A stretch of DNA of 64,000 nucleotides from Streptomyces sp. V3I8 (GCF_030817535.1 NZ_JAUSZL010000002.1:3162001-3226000); one strand, 5' to 3'. Positions 7,304-17,151 are shown, counted from the stretch's first letter. Translations and numbers: made by a program. The notes: generated from the letters alone by a model not told the origin.

Positions 7304-9448
7304 ATGACGACCGAGCCTCTCTCCTTTCCGCGCCGGCAGGCGCGCACCCTGCGTTTCACGCTGGGCGCGCCCCGTGCGTTCACCGTGGCCCCCGACGGTT
7401 CGCGTGTCGCGTTCCTGCGCTCCTCGTCCGGCACCGACCGGGCGAACCAGCTGTGGGTCCTCGACGTGGCGAGCGGCAAGGAGCGCCCGGCCGCCGACCC
7501 GGAAGCACTGCTCGGCGGCTCCTCGGAGCGGCTGTCGGCGGCGGAGCGGGCCCGGCGCGAGCGCAGCCGCGAGGGCGGCGCGGGCATCGTCGGGTACGCC
7601 ACGGACGCGGCCGTGGAGGTGGCGTCCTTCGCCCTGTCGGGGCGCCTGTTCACCGCCGAGCTGAGGGCCGGCACGGCACGTGAGCTGCGGGTTCGCGGGC
7701 CGGTCATCGACCCCCGCCCGTCCCCCGACGGACGGCTGGTCGCGTACGTCGCCGGGGGCGCCCTGCGGGTCGTCGGCGCGGAGGGCGAGGACGACCGCGC
7801 GCTCGCCGAGCCGGAGTCGGGGACGGTCACCTACGGGCTGGCCGAGTTCATCGCGGCGGAGGAGATGGGCCGCAGCCGCGGCTTCTGGTGGTCCCCGGAG
7901 TCGGACCGGCTGCTGGTCGCCCGGGCCGACGACGCCCCCGTACGCCGCTGGTGGATCTCCGATCCGGCGCATCCCGGGCGGGAGCCGCAGCAGGTCGCCT
8001 ACCCGGCGGCGGGCACCGACAACGCGGAGGTACGGCTCTTCGTGCTGGGGCTCGACGGGGAGCGCACGGAGGTGCTCTGGGACCGGGCCCGTTACCCGTA
8101 TCTGGCGCGGGTGCACTGGTCGTCGGCCGGGGCGCCGCTGCTGCTGGTGCAGGCGCGGGACCAGACAAGCCAGCTCTACCTGGCCGTCGACCCGGTCTCG
8201 GGGACGACCCGGATGGTGCACGCGGACGAAGATCCACAATGGCTTGATCTTTTCCCCGGTGTGCCGAGCTGGAGCCCCAGCGGGCAGCTCGTGCGGATCG
8301 CGGACGAGGGCGGCGCGCGCGTGCTGGCGGTCGGCGAACGCGTCCTGACCGGCTCGCAGCTGCACGTACGGGCCGTGCTGGACGTGTCGGACGACGACGT
8401 GCTGATCTCCGCGTCGGCCGGTGCGACGGCGGCCGACGCGGAGATCGGCGAGGTGCACGTCCACCGGGTCAACGACCTGGGGGTGGAGCGGATCTCGCAG
8501 GAGCCCGGTGTGCACTCGGCGGTGCGGGCGGGCGGGGTCACCGTGCTCGTGTCGGCCGTGCCCGGCCGGCCCGGAGCCCAGGTCAGGGTGGTGCGCGATC
8601 GCGACCGGCGAAGTGCGGGGAACGGCCGGGCGCAGGCGCTGACCGTGGCCTCGTACGCCGAGGACCCCCGAATGAGCCCGCGCGTGCACCTCACGGAAGC
8701 CGGTGAGCGCCGGATTCCGTGCGCCGTCGTGCTCCCCACCGGTCACACCGACGGTCCGCTGCCCGTCCTGATGGACCCCTACGGCGGGCCGCACGGGCAG
8801 CGCGTGCTGGCCGCGCACAACGCGTACCTCACACCGCAGTGGTTCGCCGACCAGGGGTTCGCGGTGATCGTGGCGGACGGCCGGGGCATGCCGGGCCGTT
8901 CGCCGGCCTGGGAGAAGGCCGTCAAGAACGATCTGGCGGCCGTCACCGTGGATGACCAGATCCACGCGCTCCAGGCGCTCGCCGAGGACTTCCCGCTGGA
9001 CCTGACCCGGGTGGCGATCCGCGGCTGGTCGTTCGGCGGCTATCTCGCCGGGCTCGCAGCGCTGCGCCGCCCCGACGTCTTCCACGCGGCCGTGGTGGGC
9101 GCGCCCGTCACCGACCAGCGGCTGTACGACACGCACTACACCGAGCGGTACCTGGGCGATCCGAACCGGCAGCCCGAGGTGTACGCCGCCAACTCGCTGG
9201 TCGACGACGACGGCCTGGTACTGGCCGCCGAACCGGCGCGGCCGATGATGATCGTGCACGGTCTCGCCGACGACAACGTGGTGGTCGCGCACTCCCTGCG
9301 GCTGTCCTCCGCGCTGCTGGCCGCGGGTCGCCCGCACGAGGTGCTGCCGCTGTCCGGGGTCACGCACATGACCCCGCAGGAACAGGTCGCCGAGAACCTG
9401 CTGCTGCTCCAGGTGGACTTCCTCAAGCGGTCGCTCGGACTGCGGTAG
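7304..9448 (+). CDS. S9 family (dipeptidyl peptidase IV-like) serine peptidase
   Basis: A 714-residue peptidase with no signal peptide, probably cytoplasmic, that would cleave short proline-containing peptides. The N-terminal two thirds are a beta-propeller of the DPP IV type (WVLDVASGK, RGFWWSPESDRLLVARAD, RYPYLARVHWS). The C-terminal alpha/beta hydrolase domain starts near residue 480 with VLMDPYGGPHGQ. The nucleophile is Ser about 576 in GWSFGGY, the acid is Asp in HGLADDNV near 655, and the His is in SGVTHM near 688. It lies next to a peptide ABC operon on the opposite strand, and could degrade imported peptides. Confidence 0.92.
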   Translation: MTTEPLSFPRRQARTLRFTLGAPRAFTVAPDGSRVAFLRSSSGTDRANQLWVLDVASGKERPAADPEALLGGSSERLSAAERARRERSREGGAGIVGYATDAAVEVASFALSGRLFTAELRAGTARELRVRGPVIDPRPSPDGRLVAYVAGGALRVVGAEGEDDRALAEPESGTVTYGLAEFIAAEEMGRSRGFWWSPESDRLLVARADDAPVRRWWISDPAHPGREPQQVAYPAAGTDNAEVRLFVLGLDGERTEVLWDRARYPYLARVHWSSAGAPLLLVQARDQTSQLYLAVDPVSGTTRMVHADEDPQWLDLFPGVPSWSPSGQLVRIADEGGARVLAVGERVLTGSQLHVRAVLDVSDDDVLISASAGATAADAEIGEVHVHRVNDLGVERISQEPGVHSAVRAGGVTVLVSAVPGRPGAQVRVVRDRDRRSAGNGRAQALTVASYAEDPRMSPRVHLTEAGERRIPCAVVLPTGHTDGPLPVLMDPYGGPHGQRVLAAHNAYLTPQWFADQGFAVIVADGRGMPGRSPAWEKAVKNDLAAVTVDDQIHALQALAEDFPLDLTRVAIRGWSFGGYLAGLAALRRPDVFHAAVVGAPVTDQRLYDTHYTERYLGDPNRQPEVYAANSLVDDDGLVLAAEPARPMMIVHGLADDNVVVAHSLRLSSALLAAGRPHEVLPLSGVTHMTPQEQVAENLLLLQVDFLKRSLGLR

Positions 9449-9505
9449 CGGCAGGGGCGTGCGGATCGGCATACGGACCGCCGTACGAATCCGCGCGTAT
9501 ATGGC

Positions 9506-9541
9506 GACCGGCCGGGGCGACATGGCGCGCCCCGGCCGGTC
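9506..9541. terminator. bidirectional hairpin between peptidase and opp operon
   Basis: A perfect 14-bp stem (9506-9519 with 9528-9541) and an 8-base loop sit between two convergent genes. There is no T-run, as is usual in Streptomyces. Confidence 0.75.
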
Positions 9542-9648
9542 TACGGCACCCGCACGGCCGTACGCTGTCCAGCGTGCCGCGTCCGTATATCGGTGCCGGG
9601 TCGGCCAAGTTGCCTGCGTGTTAACGAAATTGACGCGTATTTGTCATG

Positions 9649-10734
9649 TTATTTCGCCTCCTTCGGCGGGACCACCTGCTTCTCCTCCGCAAAATGGCAG
9701 GCCGAGTCGTGCGCGGCCGGACCGCCCTCGTACCGGAACGCCGCGGGCACGGCGAGCAGCGGGACCTCCAGCGCGCACCGCTCCCGGGCCTTCCAGCAGC
9801 GGGTGCGGAAGCGGCAGCCGGAGGGGATGTTCGCCGGTGAGGGCACGTCCCCGGTGAGGATGATCCGCTCCCGGTACTCGCGGGCCTCCGGGTCCGGGAC
9901 GGGCACCGCGGACAGCAGCGCCTGGGTGTACGGATGCGTCGGGTGGTCGTAGATCTCGGCGTCCCGGCCGGTCTCCACGATCCGCCCGAGGTACATCACG
10001 CCGACCCGGTCGGAGATGTGCCGCACGATCGACAGGTCGTGCGCGATGAAGACGTAACTCAGGCCGAACTCGCTCTGGAGCCGGTCCATCAGGTTGATGA
10101 CCTGCGCCTGCACGGAGACGTCGAGGGCCGACACCGGCTCGTCCGCGACGATGATCTCCGGGCGCAGGGCGAGGCCGCGCGCGATGCCGATGCGCTGGCG
10201 CTGGCCGCCGGAGAACTGGTGCGGATAGCGGTTGATGTACTCGGGGTTGAGCCCGACCACGTCGAGAAGGTCCTGGACGTGCTTGCGCCGGTCGCCCTTC
10301 GGCGCGACCTCGGGGTGGATCTCGTACGGCTCCCCGATGATGTCGCCGACGGTCATCCGGGGGTTGAGCGAGGTGTACGGGTCCTGGAAGACCATCTGGA
10401 TGTTGCGGCGCACGGCCTTGAGCGCGCGGCCGGACAGTTTGGCGATGTCCTCGCCCTTGTAGCGGATCTCGCCCGCGGTGGGTCTCTCCAGGTTGACCAG
10501 CATCCTGGCGACCGTCGACTTGCCGCAGCCGGACTCGCCGACGATGCCGAGGGTTTCCCCGGCGCCGAGGTCGAAGTCGACGCCGTCGACCGCCTTGACC
10601 GCGCCCACCTGTGTGCGGAACAGGATGCCCTGGGTGAGCGGGTAGTGCTTGACGAGACCGCGCACCTGGAGGATCGGGTCGGCCACCGGGGTGTCCGGGC
10701 GCTCGGCCGCCGGACCGCTCGTCGGCTCAGCCAT
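9649..10734 (-). CDS. oligopeptide ABC transporter ATPase (OppF type)
   Basis: A 361-residue ATPase that powers peptide import from the cytoplasmic face. Walker [10 protein letters not shown] is at residues 66-74, the Q-loop is in [13 protein letters not shown], the ABC signature FSGGQRQR is near 175 and Walker B is IIVADEP with the following D-loop SALD. The C-terminal oligo_HPY extension holds the Cys pattern [14 protein letters not shown] and a later SACHF, resembling the iron-sulfur site of some Opp ATPases. It is the last gene of a five-gene operon and overlaps the upstream ATPase by 8 bases. Confidence 0.93.
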   Translation of the reverse strand: MAEPTSGPAAERPDTPVADPILQVRGLVKHYPLTQGILFRTQVGAVKAVDGVDFDLGAGETLGIVGESGCGKSTVARMLVNLERPTAGEIRYKGEDIAKLSGRALKAVRRNIQMVFQDPYTSLNPRMTVGDIIGEPYEIHPEVAPKGDRRKHVQDLLDVVGLNPEYINRYPHQFSGGQRQRIGIARGLALRPEIIVADEPVSALDVSVQAQVINLMDRLQSEFGLSYVFIAHDLSIVRHISDRVGVMYLGRIVETGRDAEIYDHPTHPYTQALLSAVPVPDPEAREYRERIILTGDVPSPANIPSGCRFRTRCWKARERCALEVPLLAVPAAFRYEGGPAAHDSACHFAEEKQVVPPKEAK

Positions 10735-11719
10735 CGAGGCACTCCCTCCAGAAGTGGCAGGCGCTCCTGCGGTCCGGGCCCGCCCCGGTCACCTCGTACA
10801 GCGGCGGCACGTCGGTGCGGCAGACGTCCCGGGCCATGGGGCAGCGCGGGTTGAAGGCGCAGCCGGGCGGGATGTTCATCAGGTTCGGCGGCAGGCCCTT
10901 GATCGCGTACAGCTCCCGGCCCTTCTGGTCGAGCCGCGGGATCGACTCCAGGAGGCCCTTGGTGTACGGGTGCGCCGGGGCCTTGTAGATGTCGTGGACC
11001 GGCGCGGACTCGACGATCGTGCCCGCGTACATCACGGCGATCCGGTCGGCGACGTCCGCGACCACGCCGAGGTCGTGGGTGATGAGGATGAGACCCATGT
11101 CGAGCTCGCGCCGCAGCTCGGCGAGCAGGTCCATGACCTGGGCCTGGACGGTGACGTCGAGGGCGGTGGTGGGTTCGTCGGCGATGATCAGGGCGGGTTC
11201 GAGGGCCAGCGCCATCGCGATCATGATGCGCTGGCGCATGCCGCCGGAGAACTGGTGGGGGTAGTCGCCCACCCGTGAGGCGGCGCCCGGGATGCGTACG
11301 CGGTCCATCAGTTCGACGGCCCTGGCCTTCGCGTCCTTGCGGGACAGGCCCCGGTGGACCGTGAACATCTCGCCGAGCTGGGCGCCGACGCTGAGCACCG
11401 GGTTCAGGGACGACAGCGCGTCCTGGAAGATCATCGCCATCTGGGCGCCGCGGACCTTGCGCCGCTCCTCCTCCTTGAACTTCAGGAGGTCCTGCCCCTT
11501 GAAGAGGATCTCGCCCGCGGTGATCTTCCCGGGCGGGGTGTCGAGGATGCCCATCACGGCCTGCGCGGTCACGGACTTGCCGGAGCCGGACTCGCCGAGC
11601 ACCGCGAGCGTCTCGCCCTCGTCCACGCTGTAGGTGACGCCGTTGACGGCTCTGGCCACGCCGTCCCGCATCCTGAACTCCACGTGCAGATCGCGTACTT
11701 CGAGCAGCACGGCGGTCAC
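10727..11719 (-). CDS. oligopeptide ABC transporter ATPase (OppD type)
   Basis: A 330-residue partner of the neighbouring OppF-type ATPase. The GTG start at 11719 overlaps the permease stop as GTGA. Motifs are Walker A GESGSGKS near residue 40, [12 protein letters not shown], the signature FSGGMRQR and Walker [13 protein letters not shown]. The C-terminus has [14 protein letters not shown] and a final SACHF, again a four-Cys pattern. Translational coupling to the permease upstream and the ATPase downstream points to stoichiometric assembly. Confidence 0.93.
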   Translation of the reverse strand: MTAVLLEVRDLHVEFRMRDGVARAVNGVTYSVDEGETLAVLGESGSGKSVTAQAVMGILDTPPGKITAGEILFKGQDLLKFKEEERRKVRGAQMAMIFQDALSSLNPVLSVGAQLGEMFTVHRGLSRKDAKARAVELMDRVRIPGAASRVGDYPHQFSGGMRQRIMIAMALALEPALIIADEPTTALDVTVQAQVMDLLAELRRELDMGLILITHDLGVVADVADRIAVMYAGTIVESAPVHDIYKAPAHPYTKGLLESIPRLDQKGRELYAIKGLPPNLMNIPPGCAFNPRCPMARDVCRTDVPPLYEVTGAGPDRRSACHFWRECLDG

Positions 11720-12759
11720 CTCAGCTTCGGGTCGAGGGCGTCGCGCACCGCGTCGCCGAGCATGATGAACGCGAGGACGGTGACGGCCAGCGCCCCGGCC
11801 GGCCACAGCAGCGCGTGCGGCGCGGTGCGGATGTACTGGGACGCCGAGGAGATGTCGATGCCCCAGCTCACCGTGGGCGGTTTCAGACCGACCCCGAGGA
11901 ACGACAGGGTCGCCTCCAGCGAGATGTACGTACCGAGCGCGATGGTCGCCACGACGATGACCGGGGCGATCGCGTTGGGCGTGATGTGCCGCAGCAGCAT
12001 CCGGGAGTTGGAGGCGCCGAGCGCCCGGGCGGCCTGGACGTAGTCGTTCTGCCTGGTGGTGATGACCGACCCGCGGGCGATGCGGGAGATCTGCGGCCAG
12101 CCGAGCAGCACCATGAAGCCGATCACGGGCCAGATCGTGGAGCTGGTGACGACGGACAGCAGCACCAGGCCGCCGAGGACGACGGGGATCGCGAAGAAGA
12201 TGTCGGTGATACGGGAGAGGACCGCGTCCCACGCCCCGCCGAAGAACCCGGCGAGGCCGCCGAGGACCGAGCCGAGGACCGCCACCCCGAGCGTGGCGCA
12301 CACGCCGACGGTGACGGAGACCCGGGCCCCGTACACGGTGCGCGTGTAGACGTCGCAGCCCTGGCCGTTGTACCCGAAGGGGTGGCCGGGCTGGGAGCCC
12401 TCCTGGGATTTGCCGAGGTCGCACTTGAGGGGGTTGCCGGAGGCGATCAGCGAGGGCCACAGGGAGATGACGACCAGGAAGAGGATGACCAGCCCCGAGA
12501 TGATGAAGACGGGATTGCGCCGCAGGTCGCGCCAGGCGTCGGACCACAGGGAACGGGGCTTGTCCTGCGGGCCCCTGCCGTCGGGTCCGTCGGGGGCCTT
12601 CCGGAGGGAGGCGCCCTCCTCCGTGGCGAGGTCCATCGCGCCGCCCATGCCGGTCGCGGCGATGGCGCCGTCCTCGGGGGCGCGGCCGCCGCCGGACAGG
12701 TACGGCCCCGGCGGCATGGAGGGCAGGGGCCGCTCCGGCGGCGTCGGCTGCTCAGGCAT
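11716..12759 (-). CDS. oligopeptide ABC transporter permease (DppC/OppC type)
   Basis: A 347-residue integral membrane subunit. Residues 1-75 are a Pro/Gly-rich cytoplasmic extension, longer than usual. The OppC N-terminal segment NPVFIISGLVILFLVVISLW follows, then an extracellular stretch with two Cys, then about five more helices. The EAA loop that contacts the ATPase is ARALGASNSRMLLRHITPN near residue 240. It overlaps the downstream ATPase by 4 bases and is overlapped by the OppB-type gene by 8. Confidence 0.92.
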   Translation of the reverse strand: MPEQPTPPERPLPSMPPGPYLSGGGRAPEDGAIAATGMGGAMDLATEEGASLRKAPDGPDGRGPQDKPRSLWSDAWRDLRRNPVFIISGLVILFLVVISLWPSLIASGNPLKCDLGKSQEGSQPGHPFGYNGQGCDVYTRTVYGARVSVTVGVCATLGVAVLGSVLGGLAGFFGGAWDAVLSRITDIFFAIPVVLGGLVLLSVVTSSTIWPVIGFMVLLGWPQISRIARGSVITTRQNDYVQAARALGASNSRMLLRHITPNAIAPVIVVATIALGTYISLEATLSFLGVGLKPPTVSWGIDISSASQYIRTAPHALLWPAGALAVTVLAFIMLGDAVRDALDPKLR

Positions 12760-13675
12760 AGCGGATCCTCGGGTCGAGTACGGCGTACAGGAGGTCGACC
12801 AGCAGGTTGGCCACCAGGAAGACGAGGACGAGGACGGTCACGAAGCCGACGACGGTCTGCGTGTTCTGGCGCAGGATGCCCTGGTAGAGCTGGAAGCCGA
12901 CGCCGTGGATGTTGAAGATCCGCTCGGTGACGATCGCGCCGCCCATCAGCGCGCCGATGTCGGTGCCGATGAAGGTGACCACCGGGATCAGCGAGTTGCG
13001 CAGCAGGTGCCGGGTGATGACCCGGCGCCGGGGCAGTCCCTTAGCGACGGCCGTACGGACGTAGTCGGCGCGCCGGTTCTCGGCGATGGAGGTCCGGGTC
13101 AGCCGGGTCACGTAGGCGAGGGAGACGGACGCGAGGACCAGGCCCGGCACGATCAGCTCGCCGAAGGGCGCCTCCGAGGAGACGGACGGGCTGATCCAGC
13201 CCCATTTGACGCCGAGGAGCAGCTGGAGCAGCAGGCCGGTGACGAAGGTGGGCACCGAGATGACGACGAGGGTGACCAGCAGGACGCCGGTGTCGACGGG
13301 CCGGCCGCGGCGCAGTCCGGTGACGACGCCCAGCAGGATGCCGATGACGACCTCGAAGAGGATGGCGACGATCGTGAGCCGGACGGTGACCGGGAAGGCG
13401 CTCGACATCAGCTCGGTGACCTCCTGCCCGTTGAACGCGGTGCCGAAGTCGCCGGTGAAGACGTTGCCCATGTAGGTCGCGTACTGCTGCCACACGGGCT
13501 TGTCGAGGCCGAACTCCTTGCGGAGCTGGGTCGCGGTGGCGGGGTCGCACTGCCGGTCGCCGCACAGGCCCGCGACGGGGTCGCCCATCACGTTCACCAT
13601 CAGGAAGATCAACAGGGTGGCGCCGATGAAGACCGGGATCATCTGCAGCAGGCGCCGGATCACATACCGTCCCAT
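12752..13675 (-). CDS. oligopeptide ABC transporter permease (DppB/OppB type)
   Basis: A 307-residue permease. The N-terminal IRRLLQMIPVFIGATLLIFL is the OppB signature helix, followed by an extracellular loop with a CGDRQC pair and five further membrane segments. The EAA loop reads AVAKGLPRRRVITRHLLRNS. GGAG precedes the ATG. A 64-base gap holding a hairpin separates it from the binding-protein gene; downstream the genes overlap. Confidence 0.93.
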   Translation of the reverse strand: MGRYVIRRLLQMIPVFIGATLLIFLMVNVMGDPVAGLCGDRQCDPATATQLRKEFGLDKPVWQQYATYMGNVFTGDFGTAFNGQEVTELMSSAFPVTVRLTIVAILFEVVIGILLGVVTGLRRGRPVDTGVLLVTLVVISVPTFVTGLLLQLLLGVKWGWISPSVSSEAPFGELIVPGLVLASVSLAYVTRLTRTSIAENRRADYVRTAVAKGLPRRRVITRHLLRNSLIPVVTFIGTDIGALMGGAIVTERIFNIHGVGFQLYQGILRQNTQTVVGFVTVLVLVFLVANLLVDLLYAVLDPRIRYA

Positions 13676-13693
13676 GAGGGCTCCGGAGGTAGG

Positions 13694-13735
13694 CGGGGGC
13701 GCGCGCCTGGTGTTTCACCGAAGTGCGCGCCCCCG
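13694..13735 (-). terminator. intercistronic stem-loop after binding-protein gene
   Basis: An 11-bp GC stem (13694-13704 with 13725-13735) whose loop contains a small nested GGTG/CACC hairpin. It begins 4 bases after the stop of the substrate-binding gene and within the operon. It probably attenuates readthrough or stabilises the upstream mRNA, giving excess binding protein. Confidence 0.6.
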
Positions 13736-13739
13736 TGGC

Positions 13740-15380
13740 TCAGCTGACCTTGATCTCGTTGTAGACGGGCAGGCTGAACGGGTTCAGCGCCACGTCCGAG
13801 ATGCGGTCCGAGTAGCCGGCGCTGCCGTTCTGGTACCAGAGCGGGATGGCACCCATGTCGTCCCGCAGGACCTCCTCGGCCTGCTGGAACAGGTCGACGG
13901 CCTTGGCCTGGTCGGTCTCCGCGTTGGCCTTGTCGACGAGGCCGTCGAACTCCTTGCTGGTCCACTTGCCGTCGTTGGACGAGGCGTTGGTGTAGTACAG
14001 CGGCTGCAGGAAGTTCTGGATCAGCGGGTAGTCCATCTGCCAGCCGGCCCGGAAGGGGCCCGACATCTTGGACTGGGTGATCTGGTTGCGGAAGTCGGCG
14101 AAGGTGCCGACCGGGTTGCCGACGCAGGCCTTGTCGTTGCCGAGCGCGTTGTTGACCGAGTTGCACACGGCGTCCACCCACTCCTTGTGGGAGCCGGTGT
14201 CCGCGTTGTACGAGATCTTGACCTGGCCGCCGGGCAGCCCGCCGCCGTCCTCGATCATCTTCTTGGCCTTGGCGGGGTCGTACTCGCAGGCGTCACCGCA
14301 CAGCCCCTCCTTGAAGCCGCCGTCCTCGCCGAGGACGGGCGAGGTCCAGTCGGTGGCGGGGGTGCGCGTCTTCTGGAAGATGGTCTCGGTGATCTGCTTG
14401 CGGTTGATCGCCATGGACAGGCCGGTGCGGACCTTCTCCATCCCCTCCTTGCCCCAGTTCTTGTCGTAGAACGGGAAGGCGAGGGTCTGGATGATGCCGG
14501 CGGGCGTGTTGATGTACCGGTCGCCGAGGTCGCTCTTGGCGTTCTTCAGCTGCGAGGCGGGCACGTCGTCGACGAGGTCGAGGTTGCCGGCCATCAGGTC
14601 CGTGTAGGCGGTGTTGTTGTCGGTGTAGACCTTGAGGTCCACCCCGCCGTTCTCGGCCTTGTCGTCCCCCGGGTACTTGTCCCATGTGCGCAGCTTCATC
14701 ACCGAGCCCTTGGCGTACGAGTCCACGGTGTACGGGCCGTTGCCGACCGGCTTCTTCAGCCAGGCCGCGTGGTCGTCGAAGAACGCCTTGGGCAGCGGCG
14801 CGAAGGCGGCGTAGCCGAGGGTGTCGGGGAAGGTCGAGAACTTCTGGTTGAGCTTGACGGTGAAGGTCCGCTCACCGGTGACCTTCAGGCCGGAGAGGGT
14901 GTCGGCCGTCTGCTTGCCGCCGTCCTCCGGGTGGGCCTTGTCGTAGCCGTCGATGTACCCGAAGAAGTACGCGTTCTTCTGGTTGTTCTTGAGACTGGCG
15001 CCGTAGTTCCAGGCGTCCACGAACGACTTGGCGGTGACGGCCTCGCCGTTGCTGAACGTCCAGCCGTCCTTGACGGTGACGGTGAAGTTCTGCGAGTCCG
15101 AGGTCTCGATCTTCTCGGCCAGCATGTCCTTGGCCTCGCCGGTCTTCGCGTCGTAGCGCTTGAGGCCGCGGAAGACCATGTCGAGGACCTTGCCGCCCTG
15201 CACCTCGTTGGTGTTCGCCGGCTCCAGGGGGTTCTGCGGGTCGCCCCACGAGGAGCTGACGATGCCGGAGCCGTCACCGCCGCCGCTGTCGCCTCCGTCT
15301 CCCCCGCCCCCGCAGGCCGTCGCCGCGAGGGCTGCCGCCGTCGCGCACACGGCCCATCTGGCGTGCGTGGCTCCACGCAT
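13740..15380 (-). CDS. peptide-binding lipoprotein of ABC transporter
   Basis: A 546-residue SBP_bac_5 protein. ATG 15380 has AGGAGG eight bases upstream; a longer frame to 15482 is ignored. The signal peptide ends in the lipobox LAATAC, so the mature protein is anchored on the outer face of the membrane after a Gly-rich linker. Family stretches include the early ggLKRYDAKTGE region, WTFSNGEAVTAKSFVDAWNY and GPYTVDSYAKGSVMKL. It is the first gene of the operon and would deliver oligopeptides to the two permeases. Confidence 0.93.
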   Translation of the reverse strand: MRGATHARWAVCATAAALAATACGGGGDGGDSGGGDGSGIVSSSWGDPQNPLEPANTNEVQGGKVLDMVFRGLKRYDAKTGEAKDMLAEKIETSDSQNFTVTVKDGWTFSNGEAVTAKSFVDAWNYGASLKNNQKNAYFFGYIDGYDKAHPEDGGKQTADTLSGLKVTGERTFTVKLNQKFSTFPDTLGYAAFAPLPKAFFDDHAAWLKKPVGNGPYTVDSYAKGSVMKLRTWDKYPGDDKAENGGVDLKVYTDNNTAYTDLMAGNLDLVDDVPASQLKNAKSDLGDRYINTPAGIIQTLAFPFYDKNWGKEGMEKVRTGLSMAINRKQITETIFQKTRTPATDWTSPVLGEDGGFKEGLCGDACEYDPAKAKKMIEDGGGLPGGQVKISYNADTGSHKEWVDAVCNSVNNALGNDKACVGNPVGTFADFRNQITQSKMSGPFRAGWQMDYPLIQNFLQPLYYTNASSNDGKWTSKEFDGLVDKANAETDQAKAVDLFQQAEEVLRDDMGAIPLWYQNGSAGYSDRISDVALNPFSLPVYNEIKVS

Positions 15381-15406
15381 GGAGTGCCTCCTCTTAGCTG
15401 CGCTGC

Positions 15407-15467
15407 GGCTCCGGCGCCGGAGCCGGTACCTTTGCGCCCAATATCTGCGCATAAGTCCCTTAGCGCA
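15407..15467 (-). promoter_or_regulatory. candidate operators upstream of the opp binding-protein gene
   Basis: A perfect 18-bp palindrome centred on CCGGCGCCGG (15407-15424) lies just before the ribosome binding site. A second inverted repeat, TGCGCATAAG / CTTAGCGCA with one bulged base (15446-15455 and 15459-15467), lies 66-87 bases from the ATG. Either could bind a regulator; the first could also fold in the mRNA. Confidence 0.4.
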
Positions 15468-15572
15468 CATTCGTCCACCCACATGGGTGTGGATGCACTC
15501 CGGATGCCGTAGCGCTGGCGCTTCGCCGGGGAGGGGACGGTGTGTTCGGCCTGCGGGTCGGATGTGGCTTGT

Positions 15573-15638
15573 CGCGCAGTTCCCCGCGCCCCTGACGGGG
15601 CACGCAGTGCCCCTCCTGGGGGCGCGGGGAACTGCGCG
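15573..15638 (-). repeat. dispersed GC hairpin element (copy 1), likely terminator
   Basis: A perfect 20-bp inverted repeat (15573-15592 and 15619-15638) with core GCAGTTCCCCGCGCCCC and a nested GGGGCA/TGCCCC hairpin. It lies after the stop of the VOC-GNAT gene and belongs to the repeat family found at six other sites in this window. Confidence 0.8.
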
Positions 15639-15704
15639 GTCAGCCCTCTCACCGGCCGGCAGCCGGTATGCGGGCGGGTGACGCGGCGGGGCGGAGCCGG
15701 CCTC

Positions 15705-16580
15705 TCAGGCGTCCAGGTTCAGTTCGCCTACGACCTCGTCGCCGAGTGTCTCTCCCGTGCGGCGGAAGCCGAGGCGCAGGTAGAACGGCTCGGGGCCGCC
15801 CTCGCCCTCGCCCCAGGTGACCGTGACGAGCCGGGAGCGGCCTCGGCGGCGGATCTCCTCGCAGACCGCGCGCACGGCGAACGTGCCGTACCCCCGGCCC
15901 TGCCTGCCCTCGGCGATGTTGAGCCGCCACAGGCCGGAGCGGAGCCGGTCCCCGGGGTCGTCGGGGTCGAAGCGGACGTCGAAGAAGGCCATGACGAAAC
16001 CGACGGGCTCGTCACCGTCGTAGACCAGCCGGGGCCAGGCGGTCCGGGGCTGCGCGTACGCCTCGGCGAGGGACTTCACCACCGGGGACACGAACCGTTC
16101 CTGATCGGGACGGACCCTCAGGGCGAGGGCGGCCCCGACGTTGTCGGCCGTGATCTCCTCCAGGCGCAGGGACGACGGGGACCCGGCCCGGGCGGGCTCG
16201 CGGGCGGGGTCCGCCTCCCCCCGCTCCACGCAGAACTCGTTGCCCTCCGGGTCCGCCAGGAGGACCCAGCCGCCGCCGTCCGGTCGCGTCCGGTCCGCGA
16301 GCAGGCGGGCGCCGAGCGCGATCGCCCGTTCGACCTCCGCCGCCCGGGTGCGCCCCGTCGGCCGCAGGTCGAGGTGGATGCGGTTCTTGGCCGTCTTGCC
16401 CTCCGGGACCCGCACGAAGAGCAGCCGTGGACCGCCCCCGGGGTCCTCGATCAGCGCCTCCGGGTCACCGGGCTTGTCGTCGTCGGCCAGCGGCCGTCCG
16501 AGCAGCTCGCTCCAGAACAGCCCGAGGTCGTACGGATCCCCCGTGCAGTCGAAGGTGATGCTGTGGAGGGCGGGATGCAC
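15705..16580 (-). CDS. VOC (glyoxalase-like) and GNAT acetyltransferase fusion protein
   Basis: The 291-residue protein joins two domains. Residues 1 to about 110 are a VOC/glyoxalase-like fold (HPALHSITFDC, RIHLDLRP, GGGWVLLADPEGNEFCV). Residues about 125-290 are a GNAT domain with the acetyl-CoA loop EGRQGRGYGTFAVRAVCEE followed by GFRRTGE. I prefer GTG 16580, behind GAGGGG, over an upstream GTG at 16601 that overlaps the previous stop. The upstream DinB-like gene runs into it. Binding plus acetylation of a small molecule is a reasonable guess; the substrate is unknown. Confidence 0.85.
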   Translation of the reverse strand: MHPALHSITFDCTGDPYDLGLFWSELLGRPLADDDKPGDPEALIEDPGGGPRLLFVRVPEGKTAKNRIHLDLRPTGRTRAAEVERAIALGARLLADRTRPDGGGWVLLADPEGNEFCVERGEADPAREPARAGSPSSLRLEEITADNVGAALALRVRPDQERFVSPVVKSLAEAYAQPRTAWPRLVYDGDEPVGFVMAFFDVRFDPDDPGDRLRSGLWRLNIAEGRQGRGYGTFAVRAVCEEIRRRGRSRLVTVTWGEGEGGPEPFYLRLGFRRTGETLGDEVVGELNLDA

Positions 16581-16593
16581 GCCGTACGTCCCC

Positions 16594-17106
16594 TCAGGCA
16601 CCCGTCCGCCCGTCGAGCAGTTCGCGGACGATGTCGAGGTGGCCGTTGTGGCGGGACGTCTCCTCGACGAGGTGGAGGACGATCCAGCGCAGGTCGACGT
16701 ACGTCCCGTCCCGGACCGGCCGCCCGGCCTTCTCGTCCAGGTCGTGCTCGGCCAGCAGGCGGCGGTGCCGGGCGCTCTGCTCCTCGTACTCGGCGAGGAG
16801 CCTGGGCAGCGGGATGTCGACGGCGAGCCGCATCTCGGGGTCCGGGTCCTCCTCGGTCGCCCCGACCAGCGGGCCGGACGGCTCCCCGCCCAGGAACACC
16901 ACCTGGAACCAGTGGTGCTCGACCCACCGCAGATGGCTGATCAGGCCGCACAGCGTCATCAGCGGGGAGTCCGGCAGCGGTGCTCTGCGCGCGTCCTGCG
17001 GGGACACGTCCTCGCACTTGGCGCGCGCGGTGTCCCGTGCGTAGTCGAGGAAGGTGGCCAGCTGGGTGCGTTCGTCCCAGGCGGGGGGTGTGTCTGTTCG
17101 GGTCAT
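16594..17106 (-). CDS. DinB-like (DUF664) metal-dependent protein
   Basis: A 170-residue four-helix-bundle protein of the DinB/YfiT superfamily. The three-His metal site fits GLISHLRWVEHHW near residue 60 and ETSRHNGHLDIVREL near residue 150, the classic spacing. Actinobacterial members often act as mycothiol-dependent S-transferases (family knowledge), which would fit mshB in the same genome. It directly precedes the VOC-GNAT fusion gene. No clear ribosome binding site is seen. Confidence 0.88.
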   Translation of the reverse strand: MTRTDTPPAWDERTQLATFLDYARDTARAKCEDVSPQDARRAPLPDSPLMTLCGLISHLRWVEHHWFQVVFLGGEPSGPLVGATEEDPDPEMRLAVDIPLPRLLAEYEEQSARHRRLLAEHDLDEKAGRPVRDGTYVDLRWIVLHLVEETSRHNGHLDIVRELLDGRTGA

Positions 17107-17151
17107 GGGTGGGGAGCCTCGCGGACGCCGCCGGTCGGTGTCGAGCGAATA

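Larger units (their letters stand above)
15381..15704. other. intergenic region with operator-like repeats and dispersed hairpin
   Basis: These 324 bases hold the promoter side of the opp operon (15381-15480) and the 3' end of the VOC-GNAT gene, with a dispersed GC element at 15573-15638. No further gene is visible. Confidence 0.6.
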
